Assembly: GCF_900107245.1 (NCBI RefSeq)
Contig: NZ_FNPG01000006.1
Location: 68,291 to 132,290, forward strand
Direction: 5' to 3'
DNA: 64,000 nucleotides
DNA from: Lachnobacterium bovis DSM 14045
Lineage (GTDB): Bacteria > Bacillota > Clostridia > Lachnospirales > Lachnospiraceae
Shown piece by piece: positions 53,461 to 63,436 of the stretch (position 1 is its first letter; every line of letters starts with the position of its first letter). The notes under the pieces are model-generated. The model did no database searches and was not told the DNA's origin. It worked only from the letters and a program-made list of their open reading frames with translations. Position numbers and translations under genes: made by a program.

Positions 53461-55897
53461 TATTATTTTTTTAGACGGTGGAATGGGAACAATGCTTCAG
53501 GAGGCTGGTTTAAAGCCTGGTGAGCATCCTGAAGAATACGGTTATTATAATCCAGAGGTTGTATGTGAAGTACATGAAAAGTATCTAAAGGCAGGAAGCG
53601 ACGTGATTTATGCTAATACATTTGGAGCAAATTCGCATAAGTTAAAAGGCTGTAAAATTGATACAAAATGTGCAATTGATTCTGCAATAAAGACAGCCAA
53701 AAAAGCAATTGATAAATTTGAAAGTCAAAATGATGTAAAAATAAAAAAAAGAGTTGCACTTGATGTTGGACCAATTGGAGAATTACTAGAACCGTTAGGA
53801 ACGTTAAGTTTTGAAGAGGCCTATGACGTTTATAAGGAAGTAATGATAGAAGGAGAAAAAGCAGGAGCAGATTTGGTTGTTATCGAAACATTTACAGATT
53901 TACTTGATGCAAAGGCAGCAGTTTTAGCTGCAAAAGAAAACACAAAATTACCAGTGTGGGTGACTATGACCTTTGAAAAAAATGGTAGAACTTTTACGGG
54001 GACTACTGTTGAGTCAATGGCGCTTACTATGTCGGGCTTGGGTGTTGATGCACTTGGAGTTAACTGTTCGTTAGGACCTAAAGAGATTTTGAAATTTGCT
54101 AAAATTTTAAAAGAATGGACTAATTTGCCTATTATTATTAAACCGAATGCAGGTCTGCCTGATCCGTCGACTGGATTATATGATTTGAAAGATGTCGATT
54201 TTGCAAAGGAGATGTTAGAGTATATTCCACTTGGTGTGGATATTATGGGAGGATGTTGTGGAACAAACCCTTCATACATTAAAAATCTTGTGGATAACGT
54301 AAATAAATCTTTAAAAGAAAACAAAGATAATCAAGAAGTATTAGGCGCAGTTGAAGAAAATAAAATCGGAGCAATTAAAAACGGTGTTTGCTCAACAACA
54401 AACGTTGTTACGTTTGGAGGAGTAAGAGTAATTGGAGAACGTTTAAATCCTACTGGTAAAAAAAGGTTTAAACAGGCTTTAGAAGAATGCGATTATGAAT
54501 ACGTTTGTAAAGTGGCACTTGAAGAAGAGGAAGCAGGTGCTGATATTTTGGATGTAAATGTAGGAATTCCTGGTGGTGAAGAAATTAAACTGATGAAAGA
54601 TGCAATTAAGGAATTGCAGGGAGTTGTTTCAGTTCCACTTCAAATTGATTCATCAAATCCAAAGGTTATTGAGGAAGCATTAAGGGTTTATGCGGGTAAA
54701 CCTATAATTAATTCAGTTAGCGCTGACGATGAAAAACTTGATGCAGTATTGCCTTTGGTAAAAAAATATGGGGCAGCAGTTATAGGACTCGCATTAGATG
54801 AGAATGGAATACCAGATACGGCAGAAGGGCGTTTTGAAAAAGCAAAATATATTTATGATAGAGCAAGAGAATATGGAATTCCTAAAGATGATATTTTGAT
54901 AGATTGTCTTACACTTACAGTTTCGGCTCAGCAGGAACAGGCTGTTGAAACACTTAAAGCTGTACGAATGGTAAAAGAAAAACTGGGATTACATTGTACG
55001 CTTGGAGTTAGTAATATTTCATTTGGATTACCAGCAAGAAAGCATATAACAGAAAATTTTTTGATTCAGGCAATGCACTGTGGACTCGATTTTCCAATCA
55101 TTAATCCAAATGTTTTAAGCTTGATGGATGCAGTGTCTTCTTTTAAGGTTCTATCTGGAGAAGATGTTAACTGTGATAATTATATAGAACGTTTTACAGG
55201 ACGTATAGAGACAACAACTGTTAGTTCGGCAGAAAAAGATAAATCAAATAAATCAGATGTTAGTGGAGAAACAAATGAAATATCAACTGCAGTTCTAAAA
55301 GGTCTTGGGGAAGAGACAAAAAAATTGGCAAAGGAGTTAATTGAATCAGGGAGCAAAACGGAGATAGAAGTTATTAATGAATTTCTAATTCCGGCACTTG
55401 ATGAAGTTGGTCAGCTTTATGAAAAGCAAAAGATATTTTTGCCTCAGCTTATTAATTCAGCAAATGCCGCTTGTGCAGCGTTTGATATGATTAAAGAAAG
55501 AATTGCAAATCGCGGAGGCGAGAGTGTATCCAAGGGAAAAATAATAGTTGCAACGGTAAAAGGCGACATTCATGATATTGGAAAGAATATTGTTAAAGTT
55601 ATTTTGGAAAATTATGGATACAAAATAATTGACCTTGGAAGAGATGTGCCGGTAGAAAAGGTTGTTGATACAGTATTAAGTGAAAATGTTACACTAGTTG
55701 GACTTTCAGCCTTAATGACAACAACATTACCAGCTATGAAGGAAACTATTGTAGAAGTAAAAAAGGTGGCACCAGAGTGTAAAATCTGGGTAGGAGGTGC
55801 TGTGTTGACTCCGGATTATGCGATGGAAATAGGCGCTGATTTTTATGCGAGAGATGCAAGAGATTCAGTAGATATAGCTAAGAAGGTGTTGGGTTAA
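53453..55897 (+). CDS. metH: Cobalamin-dependent methionine synthase lacking activation domain
   Basis: An 814-residue multidomain enzyme that transfers a methyl group from methyl-THF via cobalamin to homocysteine. The homocysteine domain spans about 1-285 (zinc Cys in GVNCSLG and GGCCGTN), the pterin domain about 325-575 (GERLNPTGKKR, DVNVGIPGG), the helical cap 610-690 and the B12 domain 695-814 (cobalt-ligand motif GDIHDIGKN). The activation domain is the separate upstream gene. Start is GTG 53453. No SAM or B12 riboswitch was seen upstream. It relies on the cobalamin cluster at 24-30 kb for cofactor. Confidence 0.96.
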   Translation: MNSIIFLDGGMGTMLQEAGLKPGEHPEEYGYYNPEVVCEVHEKYLKAGSDVIYANTFGANSHKLKGCKIDTKCAIDSAIKTAKKAIDKFESQNDVKIKKRVALDVGPIGELLEPLGTLSFEEAYDVYKEVMIEGEKAGADLVVIETFTDLLDAKAAVLAAKENTKLPVWVTMTFEKNGRTFTGTTVESMALTMSGLGVDALGVNCSLGPKEILKFAKILKEWTNLPIIIKPNAGLPDPSTGLYDLKDVDFAKEMLEYIPLGVDIMGGCCGTNPSYIKNLVDNVNKSLKENKDNQEVLGAVEENKIGAIKNGVCSTTNVVTFGGVRVIGERLNPTGKKRFKQALEECDYEYVCKVALEEEEAGADILDVNVGIPGGEEIKLMKDAIKELQGVVSVPLQIDSSNPKVIEEALRVYAGKPIINSVSADDEKLDAVLPLVKKYGAAVIGLALDENGIPDTAEGRFEKAKYIYDRAREYGIPKDDILIDCLTLTVSAQQEQAVETLKAVRMVKEKLGLHCTLGVSNISFGLPARKHITENFLIQAMHCGLDFPIINPNVLSLMDAVSSFKVLSGEDVNCDNYIERFTGRIETTTVSSAEKDKSNKSDVSGETNEISTAVLKGLGEETKKLAKELIESGSKTEIEVINEFLIPALDEVGQLYEKQKIFLPQLINSANAACAAFDMIKERIANRGGESVSKGKIIVATVKGDIHDIGKNIVKVILENYGYKIIDLGRDVPVEKVVDTVLSENVTLVGLSALMTTTLPAMKETIVEVKKVAPECKIWVGGAVLTPDYAMEIGADFYARDARDSVDIAKKVLG

Positions 55898-56008
55898 AAA
55901 TATCACTTAAAAGATTATGAAAAATAAAACAAAATAAAATTTTTCTATACTGCAGGTGATATCTTAGATCAAATTTAAGAAAAAGTTTTGTGAGAGATGG
56001 AGATAGAA

Positions 56009-57871
56009 ATGTTTAAAGAAAAAGAGATTTATTTGTTTGATGGAGGATTCGGAACATATTATAGCCAAAAATATGAAGAACCTAGCCATAGATGTGAAAT
56101 TGTAAATATAAAGTATCCGCAAAGAGTTGTAGATATTCATAAGGAATATATTTGCGCAGGTGCGGATGCAATAAAAACTAATACATTCGGAGCATTTTTT
56201 GAAAACTATGGAAATGATTATGTAAATATTATTAAAACAGGATATAATTTAGCAATCAAAGCAAAAGAAGAGTGTAATTCGCAAGTTGATATTTTTGCTG
56301 ATTTGGGACCAGTAGTTGGGGATGAGATAGAAAATCAGGTAGAAGAATATATAAAAACTATAGATGTTTTTTTGAAATTAGGAGCAAAGAATTTCCTTTT
56401 TGAAACATTAGGCGATGCAAGAGCATTATCTGAGGTAACTAGTTATATTAGAGAAAGGGAAAAAGAGGCAACAATTGTTGTTTCTTTTGGTGTAATGCCT
56501 GACGGATATTCTGCTGATGGATTTTTCATAAAGGATTTATTAGAAGAAGCATCAAATGATGAAAATATTGATGCGATTGGTTTAAATTGTATTTCTAGTG
56601 CAATTCATTTGAATAGTTTATTATTACGATTGATTAATAATTATAGATTTGATATAAAAAAGAAACCATGTTCTTTTATGCCTAATGCAGGTTATCCAGT
56701 GGTAAGAGGATATAGGACATTTTTTGAAGGTAATATTGATTTCTTTGGAAAACAAATTGAACATGCAATAGAGCTAGGGGTAGCTATTGTAGGTGGTTGT
56801 TGTGGAACAACTCCAAAGTATATTAAACAAATTAAAGATAGAATTAATAATTTAAAAGAAAACAATAAAAAAAGCAATTCTGAATCTATAAAGGAAACAA
56901 TAAATAGTGAGATAAAGGATGAGCTTTATAGGGATGAAATCCAATTAGATAAGGGAAAAAAATATACGTCTAATAATGGCTACAATAGTAGCGATAAAAA
57001 AAACAACGATAAAAATGAATCTTTTAAGTTCAAAAAGAAATTATTTGCGGTTGAGTTAGACTCTCCTAAAGATGATGACTTGTCTGTTTTTATGGAGAAC
57101 GCAAAAAAATTACAAAACGCCGGAGTGGATAAAATTACAATTGCAGATTGCCCTATTGCAAGACCAAGAATGGATTCGAGTTTATTGGCATGCAAAGTCA
57201 AACGAGAACTAGGTTTAGATGTTATTCCACATATGACGTGTCGTGACAGAAATATTAATGCTACAAAAGCCTTGTTGTTAGGAATTTCAGCAGAAGGTAT
57301 TAGAAATGTTTTGCTTATAACAGGAGATCCTATTCCTTCGGCACAAAGAGATGAAGTTAAGAGTGTTTATCAATTTAATTCTCGAAAATTAGCAAGATAT
57401 GTTAGTTCATTAAATCAGGAATTACTAAATGGAAAAATCAACATATTTGGGGCATTAAATGTTAATGCGGTAAATTTTCATGTTGAATTAGATAGGGCAA
57501 AACAAAAGATGCAAGAAGGTATGTGTGGATTTTTAACTCAGCCTATTTTAACAGAGATGGGATTAGAGAATCTTAGGAAGGCTAAGCAAGAATTAAATGA
57601 TGCTATAATTTTAGGTGGAATAATACCAGTTGTAAGCGAGAGAAATGCTAGATTTATGCAGAGTGAGATTAACGGTATAGATGTGGATGAGAAAATTATA
57701 GAACGATATGTCGGAAAAACTAAGGAAGAATCAAGACAACTTGCGGTAGAAATATCAGTAGATATTGCAAAAAAAATAGAAGATTATGTTGAGGGATATT
57801 ATTTGATGACTCCGTTTAACAGGACAGATATTATTATCGATATTATCGAAGAAATTAAGGCACAACTGTAA
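56009..57871 (+). CDS. Homocysteine S-methyltransferase/methylenetetrahydrofolate reductase fusion
   Basis: A 620-residue bifunctional protein of the YitJ type. Residues about 1-285 are a homocysteine methyltransferase domain (DGGFGTYYSQKY, zinc Cys in GGCCGTT). A low-complexity Lys/Asn/Ser linker spans about 290-340. Residues about 345-620 are MetF-like (AVELDSPKDDD, HMTCRDRN, ITGDP). The second domain reduces methylene-THF to methyl-THF for MetH. The function of the first domain beside MetH is unclear. ATG 56009 has GGAG six bases upstream. A terminator follows. Confidence 0.92.
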   Translation: MFKEKEIYLFDGGFGTYYSQKYEEPSHRCEIVNIKYPQRVVDIHKEYICAGADAIKTNTFGAFFENYGNDYVNIIKTGYNLAIKAKEECNSQVDIFADLGPVVGDEIENQVEEYIKTIDVFLKLGAKNFLFETLGDARALSEVTSYIREREKEATIVVSFGVMPDGYSADGFFIKDLLEEASNDENIDAIGLNCISSAIHLNSLLLRLINNYRFDIKKKPCSFMPNAGYPVVRGYRTFFEGNIDFFGKQIEHAIELGVAIVGGCCGTTPKYIKQIKDRINNLKENNKKSNSESIKETINSEIKDELYRDEIQLDKGKKYTSNNGYNSSDKKNNDKNESFKFKKKLFAVELDSPKDDDLSVFMENAKKLQNAGVDKITIADCPIARPRMDSSLLACKVKRELGLDVIPHMTCRDRNINATKALLLGISAEGIRNVLLITGDPIPSAQRDEVKSVYQFNSRKLARYVSSLNQELLNGKINIFGALNVNAVNFHVELDRAKQKMQEGMCGFLTQPILTEMGLENLRKAKQELNDAIILGGIIPVVSERNARFMQSEINGIDVDEKIIERYVGKTKEESRQLAVEISVDIAKKIEDYVEGYYLMTPFNRTDIIIDIIEEIKAQL

Positions 57872-57892
57872 AAAAAATATATATAGTGATAA

Positions 57893-57938
57893 AAAAGCAG
57901 CATCACAATTTTCATATGAAAATTACAATGCTGCTTTT
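57893..57938 (+). terminator. Terminator after the methionine genes
   Basis: AAAAGCAGCAT (57893-57903) pairs with ATGCTGCTTTT (57928-57938), with an inner palindrome AATTTTCA/TGAAAATT. The T-tract is short, and the hairpin may serve both strands. Confidence 0.75.
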
Positions 57939-58084
57939 AGTTTTGCTATGTTAAGTATGGCAGTTAACAGTTAGCTTTTTGTTAAATAATGTTTTAATTT
58001 CTGAATTAGTGTACATCATTGATTTATTTATTTCGTAGGTTTATATTTTTTATTGATAAATATTTGTTTTCCAACAGTAAAATT

Positions 58085-59188
58085 CTATCTGTATGTTGAT
58101 AAAATTTCTGCATTAATCTCAAATGGATAATTCTTTAATTTCGCAGGATTGTCTAAAACAGATTTTTTATCAGTTTCCCAAATTTCAATTGGAATTTCTA
58201 CTGAACCAATAATAGTTCTGATATAATTCTCAAATGAATTTATTGAAGAAAAACCAAGTAATTCAAGCACATCGTGTACTTCAGATAGGTTTTCATAATT
58301 TCTTAAAAAGCCAGGTAAGAATATTCCTACAGCTTTTCCATGTGGTACTCCTAGTTCATAAGTTATTGGATAACTTAATCCATGTGGAAGGCTTGTACCT
58401 GTGTGAGTAATAGCCATTCCAGCAACTAACGATGCATGCATAAATGTTTCGTATTCTTCATCTGTTAATTCAATTGATTCAGTATCGTTCTCGTTTTTAT
58501 TCATACATGGAACTAATGCGTTTTTAACGGAACCCCATAAGCGGAATCCTTCGCGAGCATATATTCTGTTATAGTCATTTGCATTTGTGTTTAAATATGC
58601 TTCGATTAAGTGCGCTAATGTGTCAACGCATGTATTTATAAATCCAGAGCGTTTAGCTGTTTTTAGATAAGTGTAATCAACTAAAGCAACTGCTGGGTAT
58701 ATTTCATGAGAGATACTTTGTTTTGTGTGTTTTTCGTGCAAAGTTAAAATCGCATAAGGTGTAACCTCTGAACCTGTGCCAGATGTCGTTGGAACTTCAG
58801 CGATTGGATAGTATTCAAGAGTTGTATTTTTGAATAATACGCTTGAGTCCTTATCTGGGTTTTTAGCTAAAAGAGAAATGGCTTTAGCTGCATCCATTGG
58901 TGAGCCACCACCTATACCTATAAAAAAGTCCACCCCTTCAGTTTGTGCTATTTTTGAAGCTTTCACAACTGTTTCTACAGAAGGATTAGCTTCAACATCA
59001 TCATAAATAATATATGGAATATTTTGTGATTTTAAAGCATCTTCTACGTTGTTTAGTGATCCATTGAATCGAGATGAGTGTTTTCCTGTAACAATCATTC
59101 CCTTAGTTCCTAGTTTTGTTAATTCGTCTGAGTGTAAGCGAACACAATCTTTTTCGCAAAACACTGCTGTTGGCATATATAGTTTCAT
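58085..59188 (-). CDS. Iron-containing alcohol dehydrogenase
   Basis: A 367-residue dehydrogenase of the type III (iron) group. Landmarks are GIGGGSPMDAAKAIS (NAD-binding, about 85-100), ATSGTGSE-type VPTTSGTGSEV and metal ligands in HLIEAYLNT, HGLSYP and VPHGKAVG. It interconverts an alcohol (or butanol/propanediol-like compound) and an aldehyde with NAD(P)H. The start was placed at the third ATG (59188), because GGAGG lies eight bases upstream of it. It is monocistronic. Confidence 0.92.
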   Translation of the reverse strand: MKLYMPTAVFCEKDCVRLHSDELTKLGTKGMIVTGKHSSRFNGSLNNVEDALKSQNIPYIIYDDVEANPSVETVVKASKIAQTEGVDFFIGIGGGSPMDAAKAISLLAKNPDKDSSVLFKNTTLEYYPIAEVPTTSGTGSEVTPYAILTLHEKHTKQSISHEIYPAVALVDYTYLKTAKRSGFINTCVDTLAHLIEAYLNTNANDYNRIYAREGFRLWGSVKNALVPCMNKNENDTESIELTDEEYETFMHASLVAGMAITHTGTSLPHGLSYPITYELGVPHGKAVGIFLPGFLRNYENLSEVHDVLELLGFSSINSFENYIRTIIGSVEIPIEIWETDKKSVLDNPAKLKNYPFEINAEILSTYR

Positions 59189-59336
59189 ATAAAAATCCTC
59201 CATTCCTAATTCCAATTATGATTATAGCACAAAAATAGCATATATTTAACATGACTTTATCGGTAAACTAACCAAAAATTATAGCAACTTTTCGACTATT
59301 TACAATGAAAGTAAAAAGTAAATAGAAAATTATTGT

Positions 59337-60866
59337 CTATTTTCCACAAATCGAATCGAATTCTTTTGTAACATCATCAGAAGGGGCAGTTGTTAGAAAA
59401 CTTACTAAAATATTGGTAAGTAGTGCAACAACAAAAGCGGGTAATAATTCATAGATTCCGAATAAGCCACCTAAAGTTGATATTACGAATTTCCATAAGA
59501 ATACCATGATTCCACCAACTATCAATCCTGCTAGAGCTCCTTGCATATTTGAACGTCTCCAGAATAATGCAAGTAAAACAATAGGTCCAAATGTAGCACC
59601 AAAACCAGCCCAAGCAAACGATACTATACCAAAGACAGAGCTATTTGGATTCCATGCTAAAAAGATTCCGATTATTGCGATTAATAATAGAGTAATTCTT
59701 GATAGAATCATTAGTTTTTTATCGCTTACTTTTGCTTTGAAGAATCCGACATAAATGTCATTTGAAATAGCTGATGAAGCTGCAAGTAACTGCGAATCAG
59801 ATGTTGACATTGTTGATGCAAGGATACCTGATAGTACAATACCTGCTATAACTGCAAAAAGAACACCATGTGTACTTAATAATGCAGAAATTTTTACAAT
59901 AACTGTTTCAGAAGCTGATCCTTTTAAATGATCAATTTTTCCATATTTAGACATAGATAAACCGATTACACCAATTACAATTGATACGGCCATAGAGATA
60001 AATGCCCAAATTGAAGCAACCCTTCTAGAAAGAGCGATTTTGTTTTCGTTTTCAATAGCCATAAATCTTACAAGAATATGTGGCATACCAAAGTATCCAA
60101 GCCCCCATGCAAGATTTGACAATATGGATAAAAGTGATATTGATGTTGAACTTTTGGTTACAGGATCATAAGCACTAGCTAGCCCTAAGTATCCAGGCAA
60201 TGCTTTTGCGTTATTGATTACGTTATCAATACCGCCAACAGTGTTAATTCCAAATAATAAAATGATAAATAATGCAACTGTCATAACAATACTTTGAATA
60301 AGGTCTGTTGTACTAGCTGCTAAAAATCCACCTAAAGTTGTATATAAAATAATTACAATAGCACTGATTATCATTGCAACGTGATAATTAATACCAAATA
60401 AACTGTTAAATAGTTTTCCACATGCTGCAAAACCTGATGCAGTGTATGGAATAAAGAATATTACAATTTCAATCGCAGCAACGAAAGCTAAGATATTCTT
60501 TTTATCGTGATAACGTCTTGAAAAGAATTGAGGCAATGTGATGCTGTGATTTATAGCTGTGTAGCGACGTAGGCGTTTGGCAACAATTAACCAGTTAACA
60601 TATGTACCGATTGCAAGTCCTAGAGCAGTATAACCTGCACTAGATATACCGGCTAAATAGGCAACACCTGGAAGTCCCATAAGTAACCAACTACTCATAT
60701 CTGAGGCTTCTGCACTCATGGCAGTAACTAACGGTCCAAGTTGTCTACCACCTAAGTAAAAATCATTAACTGTTTCGTTCTTGTTGGATAGTTTGATTCC
60801 AATTCCAACCATAGCGAGCAAATAAATTGACATCGCTGCGAGCATAGCAATTTGTGATATTGTCAT
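59337..60866 (-). CDS. putP: Sodium/proline symporter, PutP type
   Basis: A 509-residue sodium:solute symporter with about 13 membrane segments. The sodium/proline landmarks are YLGGRQLGPLVTAMSAEASDMSSWLLMG (in part SAEASDMSSWL) and LSTMSTSDSQLLAASSA-type SGILASTMSTSDSQLL near residue 340. It imports L-proline by sodium symport. Start ATG 60866 is far (25 bases) from its AGGAGG; a perfect hairpin GCTGCT-TTTT-AGCAGC lies between them and would bring them together. No metabolic partner is adjacent. Confidence 0.92.
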   Translation of the reverse strand: MTISQIAMLAAMSIYLLAMVGIGIKLSNKNETVNDFYLGGRQLGPLVTAMSAEASDMSSWLLMGLPGVAYLAGISSAGYTALGLAIGTYVNWLIVAKRLRRYTAINHSITLPQFFSRRYHDKKNILAFVAAIEIVIFFIPYTASGFAACGKLFNSLFGINYHVAMIISAIVIILYTTLGGFLAASTTDLIQSIVMTVALFIILLFGINTVGGIDNVINNAKALPGYLGLASAYDPVTKSSTSISLLSILSNLAWGLGYFGMPHILVRFMAIENENKIALSRRVASIWAFISMAVSIVIGVIGLSMSKYGKIDHLKGSASETVIVKISALLSTHGVLFAVIAGIVLSGILASTMSTSDSQLLAASSAISNDIYVGFFKAKVSDKKLMILSRITLLLIAIIGIFLAWNPNSSVFGIVSFAWAGFGATFGPIVLLALFWRRSNMQGALAGLIVGGIMVFLWKFVISTLGGLFGIYELLPAFVVALLTNILVSFLTTAPSDDVTKEFDSICGK

Positions 60867-60897
60867 AATTTCATGCTGCTAAAAAGCAGCGCCTCCT
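60864..60897 (-). promoter_or_regulatory. Hairpin between ribosome site and start of putP
   Basis: On minus the ribosome site AGGAGG (60897-60892) is followed by a 6-bp perfect hairpin with TTTT loop (60890-60875) and then eight bases to the ATG (60866). Folding would shorten the effective spacing to about ten bases; unfolding would lengthen it to 25. A four-codon frame ATGAAATTATGA overlaps the start. Confidence 0.55.
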
Positions 60898-61033
60898 TTT
60901 ATATTTTTTAAATTTTAGCTTGGTAAAGCGTAAAACTACTAGCCACAATAGAATACAATTAAATTAGTATATTGTCAAGAAAAGCCCATGCTATTGCATT
61001 TTAAAATATTGTGTTTTTTTTAAAAAACAGGGG

Positions 61034-61062
61034 TTGAAAAATGAAAAAATCAATGTTATTAT
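61034..61062 (+). promoter_or_regulatory. Promoter of the suf operon
   Basis: TTGAAA (61034-61039), 17-base spacer and TATTAT (61057-61062). The operator overlaps its end. Confidence 0.7.
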
Positions 61063-61088
61063 TATTCCTAGTAAATTAGTAGGAATAA
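61062..61088. promoter_or_regulatory. Palindromic operator at the suf transcription start
   Basis: TTATTCCTA (61062-61070) and TAGGAATAA (61080-61088) form a perfect 9-bp inverted repeat with a 9-base spacer. It lies immediately downstream of the -10 and just before the ribosome site AAAGGAAAAC. ATTCC...GGAAT dyads are typical of Rrf2-family regulators (IscR, CymR), which control Fe-S and sulfur genes; that identity is inferred. Confidence 0.65.
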
Positions 61089-61102
61089 GAAAGGAAAACA
61101 TT

Positions 61103-61852
61103 ATGAACAATAATTCGTTATTACAGATAAGAAATTTAAAGGTAAATGTGGAAGAAAAAAATATTTTAAAAGGTATTAATTTAGATATAAAACCAGGAGA
61201 GACTCATGTTATTATGGGACCAAATGGAGCAGGCAAATCTACTCTTGGATACAGCATTATGGGAAATCCAAGATATGAAGTCGTTGAAGGAGATATTTCT
61301 TTAGAGGGGGAAGATATTACTAAAGATACAACTGATAAACGAGCTAAAAAAGGTATTTTTTTGTCATTTCAAAATCCACTCGAAGTAGCTGGAATATCAT
61401 TAGGAAGCTTTATTAAAAATGCTATCCATGAAAAAACACAAAAGCCAATTAAACTTTTTGCAATGAGAAAAGAATTGAAAAAAAATATGGAACTTTTGAA
61501 TATGGAAGAAAACTATGCGGATAGAGATTTGAATGTTGGATTTTCTGGAGGAGAAAAAAAGAAAGCGGAAATATTACAAATGCTGATGCTTAATCCTAAA
61601 CTTGCAATTTTAGATGAAACAGATTCGGGATTAGACATTGATGCTGTTAGAACAGTTTCAAATGGAATAAAAGAATTTCAGAATAAAGAAGATAGTGCAT
61701 TACTTATAATAACACATAGTACAAAAATCCTTGAATCACTTCATGTTGATTATACACATATTTTAGTTGATGGAAAAATTGTTTACACAGGCGACGCAAG
61801 TTTAGTAGATGAAGTTAATGAAAACGGTTTTGAAAGATTCTTAACGGCGTAA
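61103..61852 (+). CDS. sufC: Fe-S cluster assembly ATPase SufC
   Basis: A 249-residue soluble ABC-type ATPase. Walker A is GPNGAGKST (about 38), the signature is FSGGEKKKAEIL (about 150) and Walker B is LAILDETDSGLDIDA, the E-T-D-S-G-L-D form unique to SufC. It binds SufB and SufD and drives assembly of the scaffold. ATG 61103 with AAAGGAAAACATT was chosen over TTG 61034, which overlaps the promoter. It is the first gene of the operon sufC-sufB-sufD. Confidence 0.96.
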   Translation: MNNNSLLQIRNLKVNVEEKNILKGINLDIKPGETHVIMGPNGAGKSTLGYSIMGNPRYEVVEGDISLEGEDITKDTTDKRAKKGIFLSFQNPLEVAGISLGSFIKNAIHEKTQKPIKLFAMRKELKKNMELLNMEENYADRDLNVGFSGGEKKKAEILQMLMLNPKLAILDETDSGLDIDAVRTVSNGIKEFQNKEDSALLIITHSTKILESLHVDYTHILVDGKIVYTGDASLVDEVNENGFERFLTA

Positions 61853-61927
61853 TTAACAAGTGATAACTGATAAATAATAAAAGTATTATAAGGTATCAAA
61901 CACGATAAGAATTATATGGAGAAGAAT

Positions 61928-63340
61928 ATGGTAGAAAAAAAGATTTTATTTGAAAGAAATAGTGAAAATATTTATGATTTTAAAGATGAAGAATCATCAT
62001 TAAATTTTATTAGAGAAAAAGAAGGGCTCGATGAGGAAGTAATTAGAAGGATTTCTAAAGAAAAAAATGAGCCAAAATGGATGCTTGATTTTCGCTTGAA
62101 ATCATTAAAAATTTATAATGAATTGGAAATGCCTAACTGGGGACCTGCAATTGATGGCTTAGATATGGACAAGATTGTAACATATGTTAAATCTAAAACT
62201 CCTATGCAGGCACAATGGGAAGATGTGCCAGAGGATATTAAAAACACTTTTGAAAAATTGGGTATTCCTAAGGCCGAAAGAAAATCATTAGCGGGTGTTG
62301 GAGCTCAGTATGATTCGGAACTAGTGTACCACAATTTGAAAAAAGAAGTTGCTGAGACTGGTGTAGTTTATACAGATATGGAAAGTGCAGTAAATGGTCC
62401 TTATGCAGATATGGTAAAAGAGTATTTTATGTCATTAGTACCTCCTACTGATCATAAATATGCTGCTTTGCATGGTGCTGTTTGGTCAGGTGGATCTTTT
62501 GTATATGTTCCTAAGGGTGTTAAAGTTGAAGTACCATTGCAGTCATATTTTAGATTAAATGCAGCAGGTGCGGGTCAATTTGAACACACGCTTATAATTG
62601 TTGATGAAGGTGCTGATTTACATTTTATCGAAGGTTGTTCGGCTCCTAAATATAATGTAGCAAATCTTCATGCTGGTTGCGTTGAACTTTTTGTAAAAAA
62701 AGGGGCAAAGCTAAGATACTCAACCGTTGAAAACTGGTCAAAAAATATGTATAACTTGAATACTAAGAGAGCTAAAGTTGAGGAAGATGGTATTATGGAA
62801 TGGGTTTCTGGATCTTTTGGATCAAAAGTTTCATATTTGTACCCAATGACTATTCTTAGTGGTAAGAATTCAAAAATGACTTACAATGGTATTACTTTTT
62901 CAGGAGAGGGACAGAATCTAGATACAGGTGCTAAAGTCGTACATGCTGCTCCGAATACATCTTCTTTATTGAATGCTAAATCTATTTCAAAAGATGGTGG
63001 AATTGGAACGTTTAGAAGTTCAATCAAGGTTTTAAAAAATGCAAAGAATGCGAAATCTACAGTAGACTGTCAATCTCTTATGTTAGATTCTATTTCTCGC
63101 TCTGATACTATTCCAGGAATGGATATTAGGACAAATGATGCTAAAGTAGGGCACGAAGCAAAAATTGGTAGGATTTCGGAAGAAGCTATTTTTTATTTAA
63201 TGAGCCGTGGCATAAGTGAAGAAAATGCAAAAAGTATGATTGTAAGTGGCTTTGCAGAACCAATTTCGAAAGAACTTCCACTAGAGTATGCTGTTGAGAT
63301 GAATAATTTAATTAAACTTGAAATGGATAAGAATATGTAG
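61928..63340 (+). CDS. sufB: Fe-S cluster assembly scaffold SufB
   Basis: A 470-residue scaffold subunit. Landmarks are WMLDFRLKSL and PNWGPAIDG (N-terminal), a beta-helix core with FRLNAAGAGQFEHTLIIVDEGA and the Cys region FIEGCSAPKY (about 235), and SRSDTIPGMDIRTNDAKVGHEA near the end. SufB assembles nascent clusters with SufC and SufD. ATG 61928 was chosen because GGAG is six bases away; ATG 61916 lies within that ribosome site. It is 75 bases after sufC. Confidence 0.95.
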   Translation: MVEKKILFERNSENIYDFKDEESSLNFIREKEGLDEEVIRRISKEKNEPKWMLDFRLKSLKIYNELEMPNWGPAIDGLDMDKIVTYVKSKTPMQAQWEDVPEDIKNTFEKLGIPKAERKSLAGVGAQYDSELVYHNLKKEVAETGVVYTDMESAVNGPYADMVKEYFMSLVPPTDHKYAALHGAVWSGGSFVYVPKGVKVEVPLQSYFRLNAAGAGQFEHTLIIVDEGADLHFIEGCSAPKYNVANLHAGCVELFVKKGAKLRYSTVENWSKNMYNLNTKRAKVEEDGIMEWVSGSFGSKVSYLYPMTILSGKNSKMTYNGITFSGEGQNLDTGAKVVHAAPNTSSLLNAKSISKDGGIGTFRSSIKVLKNAKNAKSTVDCQSLMLDSISRSDTIPGMDIRTNDAKVGHEAKIGRISEEAIFYLMSRGISEENAKSMIVSGFAEPISKELPLEYAVEMNNLIKLEMDKNM

Positions 63341-63436
63341 GGTTAGAATAATGTAGTAATCAAATGATTTATAACAATAGCATCGATTTGATAAGGAAAG
63401 TATGCAAATATTAGAGAAGGCTAAGGAGATGGAAAA

